From Egibacteraceae bacterium (lineage in GTDB: Bacteria > Actinomycetota > Nitriliruptoria > Euzebyales > Egibacteraceae): a stretch of DNA of 64,000 nucleotides. Shown piece after piece: positions 1 to 10,380 of this stretch; the stretch's first letter is position 1, and each line of letters starts with the position of its first letter. Where the stretch lies: NCBI GenBank assembly GCA_030446745.1, contig JAUJMS010000010.1:21805-85804 (forward strand), written 5' to 3'. The translations under genes and the position numbers were made by a program. Below the pieces are notes generated by a model. It had not been told where the DNA came from. It made no database searches and was given only the letters and a program-made list of their open reading frames with translations.

Positions 1-1
1 A

Positions 2-2582
2 GTCACCCAGTTGTTCACCGAGAACTACATGGTGCGCTTCCTGCTCGAAAACTCTCTCGGCGCGTGGTGGGCCGACCGTCATCCTGACAGCCCGCTCATC
101 AAGGACTTCGACTACCTGCGCTTTGACGAAGACGGCCGCCCCGCCGCCGGCTCCTTCGACGGATGGCCCGACCGGGTCGCCCAGGTCACCGTCATGGACC
201 CGTGCTGCGGATCGGGTCACTTCCTCGTGGAAGCGTTCTCGATGCTGTGGCAGATGCGCGCCGAGGAAGAAGGGCTTTCCCCGATTGGCGCGCAGAACGC
301 GGTGCTGCACGACAACCTTTTTGGTCTCGAGCTCGACCCGCGCTGCGTGCAGATCGCCATGTTCGCGGTTGCGCTCCAGGCCTGGAAGGCGGGCGGACGC
401 TGGCGTCAGCTGCCCGTACCGAACATCGCCTGTTCCGGCATCCCGGTAAAGGCGTCGGTGGATGAGTGGAAGGCGCTCGCCGGCGAAGACCCGCGGTTCC
501 AGAACGCGCTGGTCCGCCTGCACGTCCTGTTCCGCGACGCGGACACGCTCGGTTCTCTGATCGACCCAAAGTGCGCCACCGAGATCAGCGATCGCTCCGG
601 CCTCCAAACGTCACTCGAAGACGTCGACTGGGACGAGACGGCACCCGTGGTCGCGGCGGCGACGAGAAGTGAGATCGTCGACCCGGCGTCACTGGCGCTC
701 GGTAACGACGCTGCCAGCATCGCTCGAACGGCCGATCTGCTGTCCCGCTCTTACACGCTTGTCGTGACGAACGTCCCATACCTTGGCCTTGGCAAAATGA
801 CCGATCGCCTCGCGGATCACGTGCGGGCGTACTACGCGGAGGCCAAGCATGACCTGGCATTGGTCTTCATCGACCGTTCGCTCCAGCTCTCTCAGCCTGG
901 CGGGACCGCTGCCGTGGTTGTCCCACAGAGCTGGCTTTACATGCCCCGGTACGAGCGATATCGACGCAGTCGCCTTACGTCGACGAAATTCGACTTGGTT
1001 GGCCGACTGGGCCCGCAGGCATTTGAAGTCGTCACGGGTTGGGTCGTGAACGTCTGCCTCGCCGTGCTGACGGCGACGCAACCTAGACCTGAACATGAGA
1101 TACGGTCGGTCGACGCTTCGGATGGCATCGGCCGTGCAAAGCGCGACGCGCTGGTGTTCGCACCAGTCCTGAGCACGCGGCAGTCCGCTCAACTCTCTAA
1201 TCCGGATTCCCGCATCACATTCGTGAGTACGGGGACCACTTCGCGGCTCGCTGATTACGCAGACAGTCGTTACGGTCTTCGCACCGGCGACTCGCGGCGG
1301 TTCGTCCGTTCATTCTGGGAACTTCCCACTCGGTCTGCCGAGTGGGTTCCCCACCTGACAACAGTCACGACTACCCGACCTTATGGCGGACGCGAGAACT
1401 GGCTTCTTTGGGAGGGCGGCCTCGGCGCCCTCGCGGACTACGCCCGCCTCGGCATCGCCAGCCTTCAAGGAGGCGATGCATGGGGTCGACGTGGAGTAGT
1501 CGTGAGTCTGATGGGAACCCTTCCTAGTTATCTCTACCTGGGTGAGAGATTTGACAATAACTGCGCCGTCGTATGGCCGAAGGACGCGTCGGACCTCCCT
1601 GCACTGTGGGCGTATCTCTCATCGGCTGAGTTTAACGAGGACGTGCGGGAGATTGACCAATCACTGAAGGTCATGAACGCCACCTTGTTAAAGGTGCCAT
1701 ATGACATTGAGCGGTGGCGCAAGGTCGCGGAGGAGGCGGGACCGCTGCCGGAGCCGTGGTCTGGTGATCCGACGCAGTGGTTGTTCGAGGGCCGGCCGGA
1801 GGTGCCGACAGTGCCGCTGCAGGTGGCTGTAGGTCGACTGGTCGGCTACCGATGGCCGGAGCAGGCGGAGTCGGATGATCTTGATAGGTTCGCCGACGTC
1901 GACGGGATTGTCTGCTTGCCGTCGGTTGCCGGCGAGCCGCCGGCGGCGGATCGGGTGCAGCAGGTCCTCGCCGCTGCGTACGGGGAGTCGTGGTCGCCGG
2001 CGCGGGTGAAGGAGCTGCTCGACCAGGCTGGGAGCAAGAAGAAGAACCTCGTCGACTGGTTGCGAGACGAGTTCTTCAAGCAGCACTGCGCACTGTTCGG
2101 CAACCGGCCGTTCGTGTGGCACGTGTGGGACGGGCTCCGTGACGGCTTCGCAGCATTGGTGAACTACCACCGCCTCGACCGCAAGATGCTGGAGAAGCTG
2201 ACCTACACCTACCTCGGCCAGGACTGGGTCGAGCGCCAGCGCGCCGGAGTCGGCGACGGTGGCCGGAGCTGAGGCTCGGCTGTCGGCGGCGCTGGAGTTG
2301 CAGCGCAAGCTCGAACTCATCATTGAGGGTGAGAAGCCCTTCGACATCTTCGTGCGCTGGAAGGAACTCCACGAGCAGCCGATGGGCTGGGAGCCAGACG
2401 TCAACGACGGGGTGCGGCTGAACGTTCGCCCCTTCGTCGAGGCGGGTGTGCTGCGAGCGCCGTTCAACATCCATTGGAAGAAGGACCGAGGCAAGAACCC
2501 TGACGGCACCGAGCGTGAGAACGACAAGCATCTCTCGCTCGCCGAGAAGCTCGACGCCAGGAAGCGGACCGGCCGCAAATGA
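2..2582 (+). pseudogene. pglX: BREX adenine-specific DNA methyltransferase PglX, 5' truncated by window edge, one frameshift near the C-terminus
   Basis: Motif I region 'VTVMDPCCGSGHFLVEAF', catalytic-type 'VVTNVPYLGLGKM', PglX-like 'TENYMVRFLLENSLG'. The 2259-2582 ORF (LELIIEGEKPFDIFVRWKELHEQPMGWEPDVNDGVRLNVRPF) reads as the PglX C-terminal tail in another frame. Confidence 0.85.
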
Positions 2583-4886
2583 GCGAGACCGTCCTCGACC
2601 GGATTGTGGCGGTGCTGTCCGACGCTCTGGCATACAACGCCGGCGCCTACGAGGCGCCCATCGCACTGCTGTGGCCGGACGAGACCAAGCAGTGGCGGTC
2701 GGTCGTCGACCGCCGGGCCGAGCACCTGCCGGTGGTGTCGCTGGGCGACTACGACCCGGTGGCGCGGCGGGGGCCGGGGTACTGGGTCCGCTGTGTCGTG
2801 GCCGGCACCGTTGATGCTGGTCTGCCGGCGGGAACGCCGATCGTGTACCTGCCGGGCGTCGCTCGGCCTTGCGTGCCGTCGACAGCTGTCCGGCGGAGCT
2901 GGCGCCCATCGCCGAGCTCCAATACCGCAGCCAGTGGTTCTCCCATCCGAACAGCCGGGACTGGTCGGTCCGGGCGCTCCTCTCGCACACCGTCCGTGGC
3001 CTTGGCCTGCACGTCGTCGATGACGCAGAGACCGCCGCCGCCCTGCTGCTGGCGCTTGACCGGCTGCTCGACGAGCGCATCGACCGCCTGGCCAAGCAGG
3101 TGCTCGATGCCGACTACTTCCGTGATCTCGTCAATCCCGATCCTGTCCGCAGCCTGCTCGGGTGGCTCGATGATCCACACGGGTACCGACGCCGGTTCGA
3201 CGACGCCCAGTGGTCGGCGTTCGTCCAGCAATGCAAGGCGGACTACGGCTTCGACCCGAGGCGACGGCGAGGTGTCCGCCGCCCGCAAGCTCGGCGACCG
3301 CAAGGGGGCGTGGGCGCACGTTTGGAAGCGGTTCGCCGAGACGCCCGGAGCGCTACCCAGGCATCCTCAACCAGCTTCGCAAGGCACGCCCCGAGGAGCT
3401 CATCGTCGACAACCTCGACGTCTGGCCGCAGGACAACGAGATGGCCGAGGACCAGCTACGTAGCCGCCTGCGCGACTTCGAGGGGCTGACCGTCGAGGGT
3501 GCACGCAAGGAAGCGGCCCGCCTCGACAGCGAGCACGCCTGGCGCCGGCGCACGGTGTGGGCCGACCTCGACATGGCACCGCTCGCCTTCGCGCTCGAAC
3601 AGCTTGTGGCGCTCGCCGAGCTGACGGCCCGCCCGCTCGCGGGTGGCGATTTCGACACTCTGACGGCCGACTACGCCGATCGCGGATGGCGGACCGACGA
3701 CGCCGTGCTGCGTGCCCTCGCCGCCGCCAGGAGGACGGCGCCGACCGAGCAGCGGTGTCCGTAGCCGCTGCGGTGATGTACCGGCACTGGCTCGACACCG
3801 GCGCCAAGGCCCTCCAGCCGCCATTGGCCCCATAGCCAATGCCCACACCTACCAGCCCGGTTCGCCGGCGTCGGTAGCGCCCGGCACGGCCACGCTGTTC
3901 GTCGACGGCCTGCGTCTCGACATCGCTCACCGTATGCAGGAACGTCTGGCCGGAGTCGGCCTGGAGGTGGATGCCGCCACCAGCTTGGCGGCGCTGCCGA
4001 CCGTCACCCAGACCGCCAAGTCCGCCCTGGTCCCCACGGCCAAGGGCACGCTCGTCGCCGGCCCCGACCTTCACCCAAAGAACGTTGTGACCGGCACCAA
4101 GGCGTCGATCCAGGTGCTGCGGAGCCTGATGTCCGACATCGGCGTGCAGGTCCTCGGGCCGACCGAGACTGGGGATCCTTCGGGGGCGGCGTGGGCCGAG
4201 GCCGGTGAGATTGACCACCGGGGTCACGACGTTGGTGTCCGGCTCGTGGACTACCTCGACGAGGAGGTCGGCCGCATCGTCGGGCGCATCCGCGAGCTGC
4301 TGGACGCCGGCTGGCGACGGGTCGACGTCGTAACAGACCACGGGTGGGTGCTCTTGCCGGGCGGGATGGAGAAGGTCGAGCTTCCACCGGCGACGGCCGA
4401 GGTGAAGAAGGGTCGCTGTGCCCGCCTCAAGGATGGTGCCGTGGTGGAGACACCGACCGTCCCGTGGTTCTGGGACCGGACGTGCGCATCGCTGGCTCCG
4501 GGTGCCACCTGCTTCGAGGCGAACAAGGAGTACGAGCACGGGGGCGTGAGCCCCCAGGAGTGCATCGTTCCCCGCCTCACGGTGACCGCCGGCGTGGCCG
4601 CAGCGACGACGGGCGGACCGCAGATCACCAAGATGAAGTGGCTCGGACTCCAGTGCCGCATCGAGCTGGCCGGCGCACCGACAAGGTGCTCGCCGACATC
4701 CGTGGCCTTCCCGCCGAGCCGAAGTCGAGCATTGCCGACCAGGCGAAGGAGACATCGGGGTCGGGCAGGGTGTCGCTCCTGGTACCCGACGAGGATCACG
4801 AGGGCGAGCGCGCCCATCTGGTTCTCGTCGCAGACAACGGCCGCATCCTCGCCCAGCGCGAGGTTGTCGTCGGGAGGAACCGATGA
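2579..4886 (+). pseudogene. pglZ: BREX alkaline-phosphatase-superfamily protein PglZ, split by about six frameshifts
   Basis: Collinear fragments in alternating frames: 'MSETVLDRIVAVLSDALAYN', 'LRAVDSCPAELAPIAELQYRSQWF', 'ERYPGILNQLRKARPEELIVDNLDVWPQDNEMAEDQLRSRL', 'GTATLFVDGLRLDIAHRMQ', 'VDVVTDHGWVLLPGGMEKVELP', 'YEHGGVSPQECIVPRLTV'. Position between pglX and brxL. Confidence 0.85.
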
Positions 4887-6345
4887 CCGACCTCGACGAG
4901 CTCGACCAGCTCGCCGCCGAAGTGTTCGAGGGCTACCTGGTCCTGCAAGGACCTGGCCCAGCAGTTCCGGGGCCAATATCCGGTGCCCACCTACGTCGGG
5001 GAGTTCCTGCTCGGTCGGTACTGCGCCACCACCGACCCCGACGAGATCGCCGAGGGCCTCGCCGTCGTCGAGCGGTCGATGAAGGAGCGCACGGTGCGCG
5101 CCGGCGACGAGGAGCTGTTCAAGTCGCGAGCCAGGGAGAAGGGCAAGGTCAAAATCATCGACCTGCTGCGGGCCCGGCTCGACGCCAAGGCGGATGCCTA
5201 CAAGGCCGAGCTCCCCAGCCTGCAGCTCAACGACATCCACATCTCCGACCAGCTGGTCAACGAGCACGACCGGATGCTCACCGGAGGCTTCTACGCCGAA
5301 GTCACCCTCGAGTACATCGCCGCCCTCGCCCGGGAGTCGGGCGGGCAGCCGTTCCGGGTCGAGTCGGTGCGGCCCATTCAGATGTCGACCCGCGATGCGC
5401 TCGACACCTTCGTCCACGGGCGGAGGCGGTTCACGCTCGACCAGTGGCGCGACCTCCTGCTGCGCAGCGTGGGCTTCGAGCCGGCGCGGTTCAGCCGTCG
5501 AGAACAGGACGTGCTCATCGCTCGGATGGTCCCCTTCGTGGTCACCAACTACAACGCTGTCGAACTCGGCCCACGGGGCACCGGCAAGTCGCACCTGTTC
5601 CAGCAGGTGTCGCCCTACGCCCATCTGGTGTCGGGCGGCAAGGCGACGATCGCCAACATGTTCGTGAACAACCGGACGGGTCGGCGCGGCCTGGTCGCCC
5701 AGTACGACGTCATCTGCTTCGACGAGGTCTCGGGCGTCTCGTTCGACACCAAGGAAGGCGTCAACATCCTCAAGGGCTATATGGAGTCCGGCGAGTTCAG
5801 CCGGGGCAAGGAGAGCATCCGAGCCGACGGCGGCATCGTGATGGTCGGCAACTTCGACGTCGACGTCGTCGAGGAGCTACGTCGAGGCCATCTCTTCGGG
5901 CCGATGCCCAAGGAGATGCGAGACGACACGGCGTTCCACGACCGCATCCACGCCTACCTCCCGGGCTGGGACGTCCCGAAGCTCGACCCTTCGTACTTCA
6001 CCGCCCACTTCGGCCTTGTCAGCGACTTCCTGGCTGAGTGTTGGAGCCAGCTTCGTCGCAGCTCACGGCTCGACGTCATGCAGGGCCGGTTGGTCTGGGG
6101 CAGCCAGTTCAGCGGCCGTGACCGCAAGGCGGTGAACAACACGGTCAACGGCCTGCTGAAGCTGCTGTGGCCAGAGCCGGAGATGGACGTGCCCGACGAG
6201 GCGCTCGCCTGGGCGGCGGAGCTGGCCCCGAGCCCGCCGGCGGCGTAAAGGAACAGCAGGCGGCCATCGGTGTGGCGGAGTTCGGCGAAGTGGACCTCAG
6301 CTACCGAGTCGGGGACGGCCCCGAGAAGGTCATGTTCTGCCAGGA
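4883..6345 (+). pseudogene. brxL: BREX Lon-like AAA+ ATPase BrxL with frameshifts near 4945 and 6240
   Basis: 'VPTYVGEFLLGRYCATTDPDEIAEGL', Walker A 'GPRGTGKSH', 'FDEVSGV', 'GNFDVD', and C-terminal 'GVKEQQAAIGVAEFGEVDLSY' in a shifted frame. Start overlaps pglZ stop (ATGA). Confidence 0.88.
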
Positions 6346-7350
6346 GTCACTCCAACACCGGTTGGGCGAGGATCGCGAGGCAGACGAGCGTCGCCGTAGG
6401 CGACCCGGCGACAGCGATGTCCTTCTCGAACCGGATCCGGCGGAGGTCCGGTCGTCGGTCGGCGCCAAGGCAGCCGAGTACGCCGTGGGCGACGTCGTCG
6501 ACGGCCGCTTCGAGATTCTCGACATTCTCGGGCGAGGCGGCTTCTCGAAGGTCTACCGTGTGCGGGATGAGGTCGAGGACGAAGAACGAGCCTTCAAGCT
6601 CTTGAGAACGCCGCCGGCTACGACGCCGTCCGCCGTGAGATCGGTGCCCTACGCAAGGTCCATCATCCCAACGTGGTCGAGGTCTTTGGGCCGGGAAGAC
6701 GAACGCCGGCGACTGGTACCTCATCACCGAGTACATCGAGGGCGAGACCCTCGATGAGTACGCCACCGGCAAACGCCGTCTGCGTGACCGGGAGGCGGTC
6801 GATGTCGCCCTCGACATCCTCGATGCCCTCGTGGCCATCCACCCCGACTCTGCTCGGATCGAGGAACTCGAGAGAAAGAAGCACGAGGGCGAGCTCTCCG
6901 AGGCCGAGTACGACGAATGGATGGCGCTCCAGGAGAAGGGCCTGGTGCACCGGGACATCAAGCCGCTCAACGTCATGCTCACCCGCACCGGGGCCAAGTT
7001 GCTCGACTTCAACATCGCCTCGCGGGTCGGAGATCCCGTCTACACCCAATCAGGAACCCCGCCCTACCAGGCCCCCGACGTCAACCTGACCCGCTGGGAC
7101 GTCTCCACCGATCTCTTCGCCGTGGGCGTGGTGCTCTACCAGCTCCTCTGCGACGGTCGGCATCCGTACCCGGGTTCGAAGCCCATGGTTGGAGAGCAGG
7201 TGATCGATCCGAGAACGATCCGCCCCGACCTCAACCCCGAGTTGGCGGACTTCTTGGATGCAGGCTTGTGCTCCGACTCGTGACGAACGCTTTGCCACGG
7301 CCAGAGACATGCAGCTCTCGCTGCAGGCGGCCCGAAGTACGGGCCGGTAG
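6345..7350 (+). pseudogene. BREX-associated Ser/Thr protein kinase (PglW-like kinase domain), several frameshifts; N-terminal boundary with brxL uncertain
   Basis: 'DGRFEILDILGRGGFSKVYRVRD', 'GLVHRDIKPLNVMLTRTGAKLLDFNIASRVGDPVYTQSGTPPYQAPDV', 'ADLFAVGVVLYQLL'-type subdomains; reading frame changes near 6600, 6680 and 7260. Confidence 0.75.
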
Positions 7351-7405
7351 TCGTGGCCGACCTGACCGAAGAGTTCTGCCAGACAAGTCCAACTGAGGAG
7401 TAGCC

Positions 7406-8230
7406 ATGAAGGTGTCGAACATCCTGGACCTCATCGACTCAGGGGACATGGCGCTCCCAGAATTCCAGCGAGGCTACGTGTGGAATAGGGAGCAGGTCCG
7501 TGGCCTGATGCACTCGCTCTATCGAGGGTACCGGTTGGAAGCCTGCTGACATGGGTGACCAAGACCGACGTTGCGGCCACGCGAGGCGACAGTCCTACCT
7601 CGGATGGATCAGTGAAGCTACTCCTCGACGGTCAGCAGCGGATGACGACACTGTACGGCATTGTCGAGGTCGGCCGCCCCGCTTCTTTGATGGCAGGCCC
7701 GAGGTGCTAAAGGGTCTGTTCTCTTCAATAGAAGAGGCTGTGTTCGAGTTCTATGCCCCCGCAAAGATGGCAGATAATCCACTCTGGGTCGATGTGACAG
7801 AGCTCATACAGAAATGGAATCGGTGCTTTTCTAACACGGATTACCGCCCTGCCAGCCATGACTGTTGATCGTCAGCGTGAGTATATCAACCGCTTGAACG
7901 CCGTCACTCAGGTGCTCAATGTCGACCTTCACGTTGAAGAGGTGACCGGGGAGGATAAGACTGTTGACGTGGTGGTAGAAATCTTCAACCGGGTCAATTC
8001 TGGAGGCACGAAACTTTTCGAAGGGGGACCTTGCCCTGGCCAAGGTATGCGCTGGTTGGCCCGAAGCGCGGGATACGATGAAGGGTCACCTCAGCCGGTG
8101 GCGTGCCGGTTTCGAGTTTCGCCTCGACTGGCTACTGCGAAACACAAATGCGCTCTTGACCGGAGAGGCAATGTTTTCGGCCCTCAAGGATATAAGTACA
8201 TCGCAGTTCAAGACCGGGCTGGAGCGATCC
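7406..8230 (+). pseudogene. DUF262 (GmrSD/ParB-like) protein, frameshifted and 3'-truncated
   Basis: 'MKVSNILDLIDSGDMALPEFQRGYVWNREQVRGLMHSLYRGY', 'VKLLLDGQQRMTTLYGIV', 'VEIFNRVNSGGTKL', 'LTGEAMFSALKDISTSQFKTGLERS' are DUF262 motifs in successive frames; similarity stops abruptly at about 8230. Confidence 0.8.
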
Positions 8231-8368
8231 AGCACCGTGGGCGGCGGCGACCGCCGCCTCGACCTCGGCGGCGCCGCCGACGGGGATCTCGCCGATGCGC
8301 TCACCGGTCGCGGGGTTGACGACCGGGATCATTTCCCAAGCGGTGGACGTCGCGTTGGCGTCGGTCAC
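8231..8368 (-). pseudogene. N-terminal remnant (~45 aa) of an NAD-dependent aldehyde dehydrogenase
   Basis: Minus-strand GTG start at 8368: 'VTDANATSTAWEMIPVVNPATGERIGEIPVGGAAEVEAAVAAAHGA', the typical ALDH N-terminus, then non-homologous sequence. Confidence 0.75.
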
Positions 8369-8422
8369 GGACGCGGCTCCTGTCAAGGGTCTGGCAGCTG
8401 GGGCGCCCGGTAGGCTGCCACA

Positions 8423-8977
8423 GTGACCCCGACGCTCCGCCGCTGGGACCCGGCCGACACCGAGGCGATGGCGCGGTTCCTCGCCTCGGACACCTGGCCG
8501 ATGCACGTTAACCAGTACTGGACGATCGAGGCGGCGCGGGAACGGGTCGCCGCCGCCGAGTACGGCACCGACGACGCCGCCTGGTGGGTCGAGGTCGACG
8601 GGCAGGTGGTGGGCGCCGTGCGCGTCGAGCTGCACCGCGACACCGACCCGACCATCGACATCCGGCTGCGCTCCACCCACCGTGGCCGCGGCCTGGGCGA
8701 GCCGGTGATCCGCGAGACCTGCCGGCAGGTGTTCGCCCTCGGCGACCACCGGCGCATCGAGGGCCAGACCCGCTCGGACAACGTCGCCATGCGCCGCGTG
8801 TTCCGTCGCTGCGGGTTCGCGCTGGAGGGGGTGTACCGCCAGGCGTGGCCGCTGTCCGACGGCGGCTTCGTCGACTCGGTCGACTACGCGTTGCTGCGCT
8901 CGGACTGGGAGACGGGCACCGTGACGCCGGTGCGATGGGCCGAGGAGAACGACATCTCCCGGCCGGCGCCAGCCTGA
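8423..8977 (+). CDS. GNAT family N-acetyltransferase
   Basis: RimJ/RimL-like 'IDIRLRSTHRGRGLGEPVIRETCRQVF...RIEGQTRSDNVAMRRVFRRCGFALEGVYR'. Confidence 0.85.
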   Translation: MTPTLRRWDPADTEAMARFLASDTWPMHVNQYWTIEAARERVAAAEYGTDDAAWWVEVDGQVVGAVRVELHRDTDPTIDIRLRSTHRGRGLGEPVIRETCRQVFALGDHRRIEGQTRSDNVAMRRVFRRCGFALEGVYRQAWPLSDGGFVDSVDYALLRSDWETGTVTPVRWAEENDISRPAPA

Positions 8978-9414
8978 CCCAGCCGCGCGATCGACGAAGC
9001 GTCATCACGTCTTCGGTCCGTCGTAGCCCTGCGCGCTCGCCCTACGGGACAGCCACGCTGACGGTCACGACGCTCTGCGTTCCCAGCGGTGTGACCCCGA
9101 GGTCGGCCGGTTCGATCAGCACCGTCTCGGATCGTTCTTGCGGAGAGCCGCCCGCACCACCGCGTCGCCACGACGCCCCGCCGACAGCCCCCCGCCATTA
9201 CGGAGCGGTGCGGGCAGCGGCATCAGCGCGCTGGCTGACGCGGCCAAGAGAACCATGGCCCCCGTCGGGCCGGCGCGATCGTCCGCTCACTGGGTTGACG
9301 GCGGCCGGATAGTGCGCCGTCGGGTCAGCCGCTTTGCCGCCCACCGAGGTCTGAGCCGGGCTGCGACCCGATCCGGGGCAACGGCGTCTCCGGCGAACGT
9401 AGGGCGGAGGGACG

Positions 9415-10353
9415 TCAGTCGTCGCGCGCCCCGCTCCGGTCGCCGTCGACGCCGGCGACGAGCAGGATCGAGTTCGCGACGCGCGAGACCAGCGCGTACT
9501 GCGCCGGTCCGTCGCCCTCCACGCTGACGCCGTAGACGACGCCGTCGCGGGCCCAGCGCACAAGCGTGTTGCCCTCGTGGGGATAGCCGCCGTTCCCGGG
9601 GATCCAAGGCGGACCGGTGGGGCACGACTCGAACCGCCGGCCGGGACGCGACGGCAGGCGCGCCGGTAGGTCCTCGCCGGCGCAGGTCGCGAACGCGGCG
9701 TGGGGGACGTCGCGGCGGACGGCGGTGATCGTGACCCGCGCGTCGCAGTCGTCGCACCAGCCGACCGGCACGGGGAAGTCGCGCAGCTCGATGACGAAAC
9801 CGTTGGCCCACACACAGCTCCCGTCGCTGCCTGCGCACGACGCGCCCTCGGCCGGATGCGGCAGCTGGCCGGGGCACGGCACCGCAAACCCCAGCGTCCG
9901 CGCCGCTTGCGCGCAGTCGCGCAGCGTCGACTCCGGTGGCTCCTGCAGGTACAGCCCGTACACGACGGCGGTGTCCGGCGGCGGCGGCGCGAGCGCGTAG
10001 CCGCCGGCCTCGGCGGCGTCGATGTCGCGGTAGCACGTCGCCGGCTCGACGGTCGACGCCGGGCGCTGCGGGTGCTGGCCGGGATACGCGAGGCCGTCGC
10101 CGTAGGCGCGGACCGGCAGGTCCTGCGGGCACAGCCAGCGCCCACCCGCGTCGGTCGGCTCCCCACCGACGACATCCAACGCCGGCGGCTCGGCGGCGAG
10201 CACCTGCTCGCCGGTGGTCACGGTCATGCCGCCGCGGGCGCGCGCGGCGCCGGGGGCGGCGGGGGGGCCGGCCACGGCGAGCGCGACCAGCACTAGCAGG
10301 GGCACCCGCCACGCCGGCGGGCGTCGCTGCCCGGTCTCCCAGTCCGACGCCAC
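9415..10353 (-). CDS. Hypothetical secreted or membrane-anchored protein
   Basis: Long ORF with N-terminal hydrophobic segment 'VPLLVLVALAVAGPPAAPGA' and Cys-containing mature region. Confidence 0.55.
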   Translation of the reverse strand: MASDWETGQRRPPAWRVPLLVLVALAVAGPPAAPGAARARGGMTVTTGEQVLAAEPPALDVVGGEPTDAGGRWLCPQDLPVRAYGDGLAYPGQHPQRPASTVEPATCYRDIDAAEAGGYALAPPPPDTAVVYGLYLQEPPESTLRDCAQAARTLGFAVPCPGQLPHPAEGASCAGSDGSCVWANGFVIELRDFPVPVGWCDDCDARVTITAVRRDVPHAAFATCAGEDLPARLPSRPGRRFESCPTGPPWIPGNGGYPHEGNTLVRWARDGVVYGVSVEGDGPAQYALVSRVANSILLVAGVDGDRSGARDD

Positions 10354-10380
10354 GCCGCCATTGTGCGGCGCGGCCGGCGC

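Noticed and set aside
2-8230. Assignment to BREX type 2 (Pgl) because of the kinase
   Set aside because: brxL is characteristic of other BREX types and no pglY/brxD/brxHI is visible; the type cannot be fixed without the upstream genes.
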